Source: Cytophagales bacterium
Lineage (GTDB): Bacteria > Bacteroidota > Bacteroidia > Cytophagales > UBA9547
Direction of reading: 5' to 3'
Length of the DNA stretch: 12,609 bases
NCBI GenBank assembly: GCA_025360395.1
Contig: JANYCH010000055.1
Span: 1 to 12,609 of the forward strand
This document shows positions 1-6,306 of this stretch, piece after piece. The notes beneath the pieces are model-generated. The model saw only the letters and a list, made by a program, of their open reading frames with translations. It was not told the origin of the DNA and searched no databases. The translations under genes were made by a program, and so were the position numbers. The number at the start of each line of letters is the position of its first letter. Within the stretch, counting starts at the first letter, position 1.

Positions 1-340
1 TGATCATCCGGTAAAGATCAGGAATTTCATCAGGGCTATCCTGCAAATCTGCATCAAGTGTAACTACAACGTCTCCCTGACATGCTTGAAAACCCATATG
101 GAGTGCTGCCGATTTCCCATTGTTCGTATTGAACCGAATCCCTTTCACTTCTAAAAACCTGGTTGATAAGTTCTCTATCACTTCCCAGGAAGAATCTGAA
201 CTACCATCATCTACCAGGATTATTTCAAAACTGAATTTATTTATACTCAGGACTCTCTTAATCCACTCACAAAGCTCAGTTAATGATTCCTCTTCGTTAT
301 AAAGTGGGACGACAACGCTTATATCAAATTTATTTTTCAT
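1..340 (-). CDS. Family 2 glycosyltransferase, N-terminal 113 residues (cut by left edge)
   Basis: I translated this from the minus strand. It starts with ATG at 340-338 and stays open to base 1, so the C-terminal part lies outside the window. The protein opens with a beta strand and the nucleotide-binding motif VVVPLYNEEESL (residues 9-20). Next come VDDGSSDSS (around residues 46-54), then NNGKSAALHMGF, and the metal-binding DADLQDSP near residue 99. This order is typical of GT2 enzymes of the polyprenyl/dolichyl-phosphate sugar transferase type, which move a sugar from a nucleotide sugar to a lipid phosphate at the inner membrane face. Whether C-terminal membrane helices follow cannot be seen. 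The start overlaps the end of the upstream DUF4199 gene by 11 nt, so translation is probably coupled. It is the last visible gene of the five-gene minus-strand operon. The substrate is unknown. Confidence 0.9.
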   Translation of the reverse strand, partial: MKNKFDISVVVPLYNEEESLTELCEWIKRVLSINKFSFEIILVDDGSSDSSWEVIENLSTRFLEVKGIRFNTNNGKSAALHMGFQACQGDVVVTLDADLQDSPDEIPDLYRMI

Positions 341-833
341 TCCCTGCCGAATGTGGTTCTTTAACAAAAAGTGCTACCAAAATACTTAAAAATACTCCAA
401 TGACTAAATAAAGGATGATAGTAAAGACTGAAATAGTTACAGGATTAGAAACCAGGTCAACAATCTGCTTAAATACAGCATCATCTCCTCCCTTGTAAAT
501 CAGAGATTTGCTTTTATACATTGCTTCCTCAATAGCTGTATTCCCTATTGCTAAAATAATAACCAACACTAAAAGACTGTTGACCAACCCTGCAACAAAG
601 GAGACCTTCATTCCCAGGAAAAAAGCATTCTTAAAATCGAGGCTTTCTTCGGATTTCTCTTTATATTCTTTGCAACAAAAAAATATTTCCGCTCCTAAAA
701 CTACCATCATCAGGTTTTGCGATAGGGCCATGGATGCGCCGATTAAAGGCAACATCACAGAGAAACATAAAACAATTACGAAAGTATAAACCCCGTATTT
801 TAAAATCATCAGATTCTTTTCCTTGCTCGTCAT
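330..833 (-). CDS. DUF4199-type integral membrane protein, second copy (167 aa)
   Basis: This small membrane protein has about four hydrophobic segments, near residues 11-33, 36-52, 70-97 and 132-160. Charged stretches lie between them, including CCKEYKEKSEES around residues 53-64. Size, topology and the setting beside a GT2 gene match the DUF4199 family of Bacteroidetes; the assignment rests on recollection of the family rather than a search. The function of the family is unknown. The ATG directly abuts the TAG stop of the preceding DUF4199 gene (TAGATG), and its own stop lies inside the start of the glycosyltransferase gene. Translation is therefore probably coupled across all three genes. 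The two DUF4199 proteins share layout but little obvious identity, so they look like old paralogues. A plausible role is partner or membrane anchor for the glycosyltransferase, which is inference only. Confidence 0.75.
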   Translation of the reverse strand: MTSKEKNLMILKYGVYTFVIVLCFSVMLPLIGASMALSQNLMMVVLGAEIFFCCKEYKEKSEESLDFKNAFFLGMKVSFVAGLVNSLLVLVIILAIGNTAIEEAMYKSKSLIYKGGDDAVFKQIVDLVSNPVTISVFTIILYLVIGVFLSILVALFVKEPHSAGNEK

Positions 834-1364
834 CTAAATTTTTTCTTCATTATAAAGAGTCCGCCTCATTACAAAAGCAGCAATGACCGCAAAAATTAAA
901 AGAATAAAAAACCGCTTATAAAATTCATCCCACATTATGTCTGCCACAGTTATTTTTTCCAGGCTGATCAATCCTTCATTAAAAGATTCCAGGCTCATGG
1001 TTTTCAAATAATCATTTTTCATGGAAGAAATAAACATTTTCGATTCCTGTTTGTGGTTAACTAAAACCTGGGGGTTGAACTGGCTCAGATAAAGGCCAAT
1101 AAGCAGGGAATAAAATAGACAGGCAAAGAAGTTCATCAAAGAAGTAAATAAAAACGCTTGAGGAAAATGTATTTTACCTCCTAATTGCTTTTCCCTCAAA
1201 TACCATAAAGTCGGAAAGAACATGGCGAACATGAGAATATATCCGAAAGCCTTACTTGCCCCTAAAGGGTTGATATTTAAAGCCGATCCTGCAAGAAAAA
1301 ACAGAAAACAAACGATGGCAGAAACGGCCCCGGCAAGAAATGAAAAAGTAAAAAATTTAGACAA
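834..1364 (-). CDS. DUF4199-type integral membrane protein, first copy (176 aa), TTG start
   Basis: The frame is set by a TTG codon at 1364-1362. No ATG occurs in frame until about residue 43, which would remove the first membrane helix, so TTG is the best start. Hydrophobic segments lie near residues 5-29, 39-56, 66-95 and 150-168. The third carries the FPQAFLFTSLMNFFAC stretch that resembles the conserved core of DUF4199 proteins. The C-terminus is short and basic (MRRTLYNEEKI). The gene starts 2 nt after the stop of the dihydroorotase-like gene and ends flush against the ATG of the next DUF4199 gene. Function is unknown; the tandem arrangement before a glycosyltransferase suggests a role in envelope glycan or lipid-linked sugar handling. 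The family call is from memory of its size and topology. Confidence 0.72.
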   Translation of the reverse strand: MSKFFTFSFLAGAVSAIVCFLFFLAGSALNINPLGASKAFGYILMFAMFFPTLWYLREKQLGGKIHFPQAFLFTSLMNFFACLFYSLLIGLYLSQFNPQVLVNHKQESKMFISSMKNDYLKTMSLESFNEGLISLEKITVADIMWDEFYKRFFILLIFAVIAAFVMRRTLYNEEKI

Positions 1365-1366
1365 AA

Positions 1367-2629
1367 TTAGTTTCTTAAATCTATGAATTTGTTCTTGTTA
1401 AATATCGCTAAAACTTTGCCTTTAAGTTCATTCCCGATTTCCGGTGAGTTTCTGGATTTGGATTTCACATTCCTGTAAACCCAATTCATTCCCGGATCAA
1501 ATACGGTAAGGTTGGCTTCCTCCCCTACTTTAAAACGAGGCATTTGCAGATTTAGTATTTCTCTTGGTTTCCTGGAAATCAAATCAATCAGTTCTTGTAC
1601 TTCTAATATTGAGTTAGCTTTATTTAAAAGTGAGTAGGCTGTTTCAAGCTGGATCATTCCAAAATCTGCATGGTCAAATTCGAGGTTTTTAGATTCCTCA
1701 TCCTGAGGGGCATGATCGGTTATGATCGCATCTATTGTTCCATCTTTTAAGCCTTTCCACAATTCCGTTTGATCTTTTTTTGATCTTAATGGTGGATTGG
1801 TTTTATAATTGGTATCAAAAGAAAATAAATAGCTGTCGTCGTAAACTAGGTTTGCTACAGCCACATCACAGGTTACTTTTAACCCTTCAGCTTTGGCTCT
1901 GCGCACTTTCTCCACCGATCCTGAAGTAGAAATCTTACTAAAATGAAGACTTCCGGTGGTGTACCTCAACAATGAAAGGTTCCTGTCAATTATTATGTCT
2001 TCTGAAACACTTGGAATACCTTTTTGTCCAAGAAAAACACTCTGTTCACCTTCATGCATCACACCATGTAAGCTCAATGACTTATCTTCAGAATGCACCA
2101 TCAAAATTCCATTTACCTGACTTAGGTATTGGATCAAACGCACCATCATGCCTGAATCTTCTATGGTATGCCCACCATCGCTGAAAGCCACTGCCCCAGC
2201 CTCCTTCAAATCCAATATTTCAGACATTTGCTTTCCTTGCAGGTTATCCGTAGCAGCAGCTATAACGTGGATCTTAACAGGTAGGTCTTTAGATTTTGAG
2301 TGGATGTAATAAATGTTTTCCTTATTCTGAATGCAAGGCTTTGTATTCGGAAGGCAAGCCAATTCGGTGAAACCGCCTGCCATTGCAGCACTTACGCCTG
2401 AAACAATATTTTCTTTAAACTCATAACCCGGATCGCCTAATTTGCAACCCATATCAAACCAACCGATCGATACACAAAGGTTTCCGGATTCAATTACAGA
2501 AAGACCGTTTCCATCTATTAAGTCTTCAATAGCAGCAATTTTGCCATCCTGGACCAAAATATCTTTAACCTTTCCACTGATAGAATTATCATAGGATATG
2601 ATTCTCGCCTTTTTTAGAAGTATTTTCAT
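1367..2629 (-). CDS. Dihydroorotase-like amidohydrolase with degenerate metal site (420 aa)
   Basis: The length and order of motifs fit class I dihydroorotases (PyrC), which cyclise carbamoyl aspartate in pyrimidine synthesis. Conserved landmarks are LPNTKP (residues 93-98), MVHSED (177-182), NPPLR (278-282), TDHAPQDEE (304-312) and the C-terminal beta-sandwich part with NLTVFDP. Key ligands are missing, however. The usual FIDxHxHLREPG reads FDMGCKLGDPG, so both histidines of HxH are Gly61 and Lys63. The usual HxxHxST reads HFSKIST, with Lys232 in place of a metal histidine, and the PHH stretch reads VAN. Only Asp305 and His179 remain. From memory, Bacteroidetes carry a distinct family with this pattern, annotated as dihydroorotase. 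Catalysis is unlikely; a scaffolding role like Pseudomonas PyrC', which supports aspartate carbamoyltransferase, is one possibility. It starts 5 nt after the BatA-domain gene. Confidence 0.88.
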   Translation of the reverse strand: MKILLKKARIISYDNSISGKVKDILVQDGKIAAIEDLIDGNGLSVIESGNLCVSIGWFDMGCKLGDPGYEFKENIVSGVSAAMAGGFTELACLPNTKPCIQNKENIYYIHSKSKDLPVKIHVIAAATDNLQGKQMSEILDLKEAGAVAFSDGGHTIEDSGMMVRLIQYLSQVNGILMVHSEDKSLSLHGVMHEGEQSVFLGQKGIPSVSEDIIIDRNLSLLRYTTGSLHFSKISTSGSVEKVRRAKAEGLKVTCDVAVANLVYDDSYLFSFDTNYKTNPPLRSKKDQTELWKGLKDGTIDAIITDHAPQDEESKNLEFDHADFGMIQLETAYSLLNKANSILEVQELIDLISRKPREILNLQMPRFKVGEEANLTVFDPGMNWVYRNVKSKSRNSPEIGNELKGKVLAIFNKNKFIDLRN

Positions 2630-2634
2630 TAATC

Positions 2635-4548
2635 TTAAACACTTTGTTTCAAGCCAGTCTTATAAAAGCGGGCAATTAATATTTCAAACACTAAAAATAA
2701 GAAACTTATAAAGACCAAAACCTTCCAATATTTGAAATATCCTTTTCCCTCAAGGTCTTTTTGATCATTTTCAAAATCTGTACCTTTTACAATCTTGATG
2801 TTCGGGTGGTTTTTAAATTTGCGCTGAAGTTCTTCTACTGTATAAAAAGAAAGTTCTGATTCCGCTTTATCATTATTGACCCCAAAGGCAGCCAGGGTTG
2901 AGTCCTTCTTGTTTTTGATGTTCCAGATCCCGGGATAAAGGCCCTGTTCGGGTATCAGAAGCTTAAACTTTCCATTCTCTATTTTTTGTTCGGGAACGAC
3001 TTTGGTGTTTTTGTTTTCCAGGCTTAAAACATCGTCTGACATTATTTTTTGAGGTTTAAATTCTATTGAAGTAGTTGATCCAAAATAATATGGCCTTACG
3101 TGGTCTTTTACTGATCTTTCTGCGATTTTGTAAAGAATAGGCAGAAACAAGGCACTCCTGCTAAATGGCCCGTTGTCTGACAAATCAAATCCACAAACAT
3201 AAATGCTGCCTTTCCCAACATTAAACCTTGCAATCAAAGGTTGTCCGCTGGTAGCCTTCAGGATAATTTCATGAGGGCTTTTGATAGAACAAACCGGCTT
3301 GATCGCTGTAAGGTTTGAAAGAGAAGGTCGTTTTTCGAAAATATTAGCAAAAAATGGATTATTCAAATCAGGGATATCTACCTGTAATTCTGTTTTAGGG
3401 CTACTTGTGATGATGGGTTGGCCAGCCAGGCTATTGAACTTTTGAAAGTCAGACTCAGACCAATTGGTTTGGGGGAAAAGCAAAAGGGTTTTACCTTCTT
3501 TGACTGCATTTATAAAACCAGCAACTGAGTTTACTTTATTATTCACTATGATTAATGATGATTGGGAGACCAATTCAGTAATAGGCGCATTGTTTTGTAC
3601 CGATTTTAAATTGAAAATATTCTCTTGGGAATATGCTAGGGAAACAGGATCTGGTCCTGCCATGCCTGACCCAACATACAAAATACGAACCTTGTCTGCG
3701 GTAGAAACTGAAAAATGAAAATGATTATCAAAATTCCATGAATTATCTTTGATGACGATTTCGCCAGGATAATTTCCGGCTGATTTAAGGAATAAAGGAA
3801 AACTGACGGTCTCACTTCCACCGGCAGAAATATTTAATGCTTTGCTTGAAACAGAAACCTCATTTAATTTAAATTCTACAATCGCGTCCTTCGCTTCCTC
3901 AATTCCAGAATTCCGGAGTTTTACAAAAAGTACCATTTCCAGATTTGGCTTTATAAAATTTTCTGATACCCATAAACTGTCCACAAAAACATTGAATTTT
4001 CGGGATTGATTTTCAAAGTGAACCAGGTTTAACTGATCTTTGGTTGCAGTGTCGATCCTGTTTCCAAAGGAAGTTTGAAAATCGGAAACTATTACCTTAT
4101 TGAGGGACAATCCCTTATCATGGTTTAAAAACACCCTTAATAATCTCGCTGAATTATATTCACAATCGCCATTAAAGTTGCCGGCTCCCCCGAGGCTATC
4201 TTTCAAGACCCTGCTTTTAATTGCGCTAATGCCTGAAAGGCCGTTTTCACATACACTTGGGGAGTTGTCAAAAAAATATTTTGCTTTTGTATTTTCAACC
4301 AAGCGAAGGCCTTTTTTAATTGGATTCAGAAAGGCCAGCACCAAAAATGCGAGTAGTGATAAACGCATTAAAAGTAGAAGAATGTGTAAAATCCTGTTTA
4401 CAGATACTGTGCTTTTTTTTATTGCGAGCAGGTGCTCAATATTGCTTATAAAAACCTTTTTATATTTTCTGGTCCCAAAAAAATGGATAAGAACAGGAAT
4501 CGCAAGGCATAAAAATGCATAGAAAAATATTGGATTCAGGAAAACCAT
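2635..4548 (-). CDS. BatA-domain membrane protein (637 aa), first gene of the operon
   Basis: The N-terminus, beginning MVFLNPIFFYAFLCLAIPVL, and the following HFFGTRKYKKVFISNI segment match the BatA N-terminal domain (aerotolerance regulator type). It holds two helices near residues 5-24 and 53-76. A von Willebrand A-like part follows, with a DxSxS pattern in FFDNSPSV (Asp94, Ser96, Ser98) and a later VIVSDFQTSF strand. The middle is a long, beta-rich periplasmic region (roughly 190-600). A last hydrophobic helix near 609-627 is followed by a basic tail. Proteins of this kind in Bacteroidetes are long and usually annotated only as BatA-domain or VWA-containing. Their role is thought to be in envelope integrity or chaperone complexes, but it is not settled. 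Stop and next start are 5 nt apart. A TAnnTTTG box lies just before the ATG. Confidence 0.85.
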   Translation of the reverse strand: MVFLNPIFFYAFLCLAIPVLIHFFGTRKYKKVFISNIEHLLAIKKSTVSVNRILHILLLLMRLSLLAFLVLAFLNPIKKGLRLVENTKAKYFFDNSPSVCENGLSGISAIKSRVLKDSLGGAGNFNGDCEYNSARLLRVFLNHDKGLSLNKVIVSDFQTSFGNRIDTATKDQLNLVHFENQSRKFNVFVDSLWVSENFIKPNLEMVLFVKLRNSGIEEAKDAIVEFKLNEVSVSSKALNISAGGSETVSFPLFLKSAGNYPGEIVIKDNSWNFDNHFHFSVSTADKVRILYVGSGMAGPDPVSLAYSQENIFNLKSVQNNAPITELVSQSSLIIVNNKVNSVAGFINAVKEGKTLLLFPQTNWSESDFQKFNSLAGQPIITSSPKTELQVDIPDLNNPFFANIFEKRPSLSNLTAIKPVCSIKSPHEIILKATSGQPLIARFNVGKGSIYVCGFDLSDNGPFSRSALFLPILYKIAERSVKDHVRPYYFGSTTSIEFKPQKIMSDDVLSLENKNTKVVPEQKIENGKFKLLIPEQGLYPGIWNIKNKKDSTLAAFGVNNDKAESELSFYTVEELQRKFKNHPNIKIVKGTDFENDQKDLEGKGYFKYWKVLVFISFLFLVFEILIARFYKTGLKQSV

Positions 4549-4553
4549 TCCGA

Positions 4554-4561
4554 CAAAAATA
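4554..4561 (-). promoter_or_regulatory. Candidate Bacteroidetes -7 element (TATTTTTG) for the BatA operon
   Basis: Read on the minus strand, the octamer TATTTTTG is a perfect match to the TAnnTTTG element used by the Bacteroidetes housekeeping sigma factor. It ends only 5 nt before the ATG of the BatA-domain gene. No clean TTTG lies at the usual 19-21 nt upstream; a T-rich run (GTTTTTTG) sits closer, at about 13 nt. If used, transcription would begin at or next to the start codon, giving a leaderless or very short-leader mRNA. The match could be chance in AT-rich DNA. Confidence 0.4.
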
Positions 4562-4738
4562 CATCATCCTTTTTCAAAAAACTATACAAAATGAATGTGG
4601 TAAAGAATTTTTATAACTGGAATGGAAGGTAGAAATTGGATTATAGATTTTTTTTGATCAGGACTTTAAAAAAAAAAGATTACCATAAAATTGATCAATA
4701 GTTCATTTGAAGATGGCATTTCAAGTTAGGCATATAAC

Positions 4739-4780
4739 AAACCCACCGAACAAGTTTTGATAAACTTATTTGATGGGTTT
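4739..4780 (-). terminator. Long imperfect hairpin after the ankyrin gene, probable terminator
   Basis: Outer arms AAACCCA (4739-4745) and TGGGTTT (4774-4780) pair perfectly. A 1x1 mismatch follows, then CGAA (4747-4750) pairs with TTTG (4769-4772), including one G-U pair. After another 1x1 mismatch, AAGTTT (4752-4757) pairs with AAACTT (4762-4767) around a TGAT loop. That makes 17 pairs in 42 nt. It begins 21 nt after the stop of the ankyrin gene on the minus strand and is followed there by TTTGTTAT, a weak T-rich tail. It probably ends that transcript before the BatA operon promoter. Confidence 0.6.
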
Positions 4781-4801
4781 AAATGATCAGCTTCTTCCCT
4801 A

Positions 4802-5935
4802 CTATTTTTTCTTAACAGGCTTTATACCAGCTTTAACCAACAATTCTACTATATTAGTTTGTCCATACTCCTGCGCAATTCCGGCAGCATTATAAATAGA
4901 ATAACCAATAAATTTATTTCCTCCGTTTGATGTAACCATATCTAAATTAGCCTTGGCATCAATAAATTTTTGAACGACGTCTACTTTTCCAGAGGCAGAT
5001 GCCAGCATCAGCGAGTTTACATCAAACATCATTACATTTTTTTTACGCCCTTCTCTTTCATTTAACAAATCAAATGAATGAAAAAATGTAAGGTTTAAGC
5101 TAGCACCTGCATCAATGAGGATTAGAGCAGATTCAGATCCTTTTTTGGATTCACATGCGTAAGCAAGGGCTGGTCTTTTTGTCATTGATAATAGATTTAA
5201 ATCGGCCTTGTTATTTATTAAAGTAGAGATGGCATTTGACCGGTTAGCATCTGCTGCATATATCAAGGCAGTTTCGTTAGTTGTATTGGCCCTTGCGTTT
5301 ATATCGGCTTTTGAATTCAACAAAACAATCATCATCTCCTCTATAGTTGAATAGTCACTCTCTTTAGGGTTTTTAAGTCTTTCAGATACTGTCAGTCCTG
5401 CTTTTTCGAGAAAGGGAATCTGTGACTTAATTGTTGTTACCCTTTCAGTTGGCGTTTTACCACTTTTCGCTAATATCAAAAGAGGGGTAAATCCATTAGG
5501 GTCTTTAAAATTCACATCCGCACCAGCGTCTATCAAAACTTTTAATGCATTTGCCTGATTACCATTAAATGCAGCTAGCCATAAAGCTGAATGGCCTAAA
5601 CCATCTACGGCTTTTATATCAGCACCTGCTTTTAATAATAAGCCAATGCTTTCGGTTTCACCCCATGTTGCTGCAGATAACAATGGATTTTTCAGGTTCA
5701 CGTTTGCCTTTGCGTTAATAAGGATTTGCACAGCATCAGGAAACCACACAGAACTTACCAGCGGAGTATTTCCATTTCCGTCGAGGGCGTTAACATCAGC
5801 ACCGTTCGAAATAGATGTTTTTATTGCTTCGATATCGTGTTTTTTTGCTGCATTAGCTAAATCCTGAGTAGGATCTGCAAAGCTTATTGCAGGAATTAAG
5901 GCCAATAAAAGAATGTGAAAAGGTTGTTTTTTCAT
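4802..5935 (-). CDS. Exported ankyrin-repeat protein (377 aa)
   Basis: The first 20 residues form a signal peptide: KK at the N-terminus, a hydrophobic core HILLLALIPAI, and a likely cleavage after ISFA. Mature protein would therefore act in the periplasm or be surface-linked. No lipobox cysteine is present. Ankyrin-type repeats follow at about residues 25-52, 53-83, 84-111, 112-145, 146-186, 196-216, 218-250, 252-282 and 305-332, with a last one to the C-terminus. Signature turns include NGADVNALDGNGNTPL, AGADIKAVDGLGHSAL and AGADVNFKDPNGFTPL. Repeats near 160-195 and 285-305 carry insertions. Ankyrin repeats bind other proteins; no enzymatic domain is visible. The gene stands alone, transcribed away from the glucan cluster, with a hairpin behind it. 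The basic tail PVKKK ends the protein. Partner and function are unknown. Confidence 0.88.
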   Translation of the reverse strand: MKKQPFHILLLALIPAISFADPTQDLANAAKKHDIEAIKTSISNGADVNALDGNGNTPLVSSVWFPDAVQILINAKANVNLKNPLLSAATWGETESIGLLLKAGADIKAVDGLGHSALWLAAFNGNQANALKVLIDAGADVNFKDPNGFTPLLILAKSGKTPTERVTTIKSQIPFLEKAGLTVSERLKNPKESDYSTIEEMMIVLLNSKADINARANTTNETALIYAADANRSNAISTLINNKADLNLLSMTKRPALAYACESKKGSESALILIDAGASLNLTFFHSFDLLNEREGRKKNVMMFDVNSLMLASASGKVDVVQKFIDAKANLDMVTSNGGNKFIGYSIYNAAGIAQEYGQTNIVELLVKAGIKPVKKK

Positions 5936-6302
5936 AGTAAATAATAAAATGTTTGAAAAATCTGACTAAAAGTTATTTCTAAATTATTAAATCTTTCTGG
6001 AATATAAAAAACAAATAAGTACATAATATTTTTACCGGTCATATTTAAAAATATAAATTGGGATGTATATAACTTAATCCCCTTTTATAGATGATTTGTA
6101 AAATAGGGGCTTAATCAATCGTTCGGAAACACACGCTAGCTTCAGAGAAACTCCCAAGCCTCAGCAATTCAGATTAACGCATTAATGGGTAAAAATCATA
6201 TTCTGTATTGAAATTTAGCTCAATACCTCCATACAGCCGTTTTTAAGCACTTTTTTGGCACGGATTTTAAGATATGAATAATAATACAATAAAAATTCTA
6301 AT
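5936..6302. other. Divergent AT-rich intergenic region between the ankyrin and glgX genes
   Basis: This 367-nt stretch must hold the promoters of two divergent genes. I find no perfect TAnnTTTG element in either direction; the nearest on the minus strand is TAATTTAG, one base off and without a well-spaced TTTG. Visible structures are the C4/G4 inverted repeat at 6074-6114 and a 10-codon upstream ORF reaching into the glgX start. No tRNA, riboswitch fold or longer coding frame is evident. Confidence 0.6.
6074..6114. promoter_or_regulatory. Interrupted inverted repeat (TTAAnCCCCT / AGGGGnTTAA), possible operator or leader hairpin
   Basis: Outer TTAA (6074-6077) pairs with TTAA (6111-6114). After a 1x1 mismatch, CCCCT (6079-6083) pairs with AGGGG (6105-6109). 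Shorter AT pairs continue inward to a loop around 6090-6098. It stands out because the flanking DNA is very AT-rich. It sits about 190 nt upstream of the glgX start and about 140 nt upstream of the ankyrin start, so it could serve either gene. Function is inferred from position and symmetry only. Confidence 0.3.
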
Positions 6303-6306
6303 ATGA
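6274..6306 (+). CDS. Possible 10-codon upstream ORF overlapping the glgX start
   Basis: ATG at 6274 opens a frame encoding MNNNTIKILI that stops with TGA at 6304-6306. The TGA overlaps the glgX ATG (6303-6305) as ATGA, the classic translational-coupling arrangement. No Shine-Dalgarno site precedes either start, which is normal in this phylum. It may be a leader that couples ribosomes onto glgX, or chance in AT-rich DNA. Confidence 0.25.
   Translation: MNNNTIKILI

Noticed and set aside
4100..4522. Plus-strand open frame of 140 codons
   Set aside because: It is antisense to the N-terminal part of the BatA-domain gene, whose protein has clear membrane and domain features. The frame's peptide has no recognisable features.
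4662..4699. TTGATCA-type palindromes upstream of the BatA operon, including ATTGATCAAT at 4690-4699
   Set aside because: They are short AT-rich palindromes expected by chance in this composition, with no second well-spaced copy that would make an operator convincing.
6255..6272. Sigma-54-like TTGGCACG upstream of glgX
   Set aside because: The -24 half is good, but the -12 half reads TTAAG rather than TTGC at the right spacing, so the essential GC is absent.
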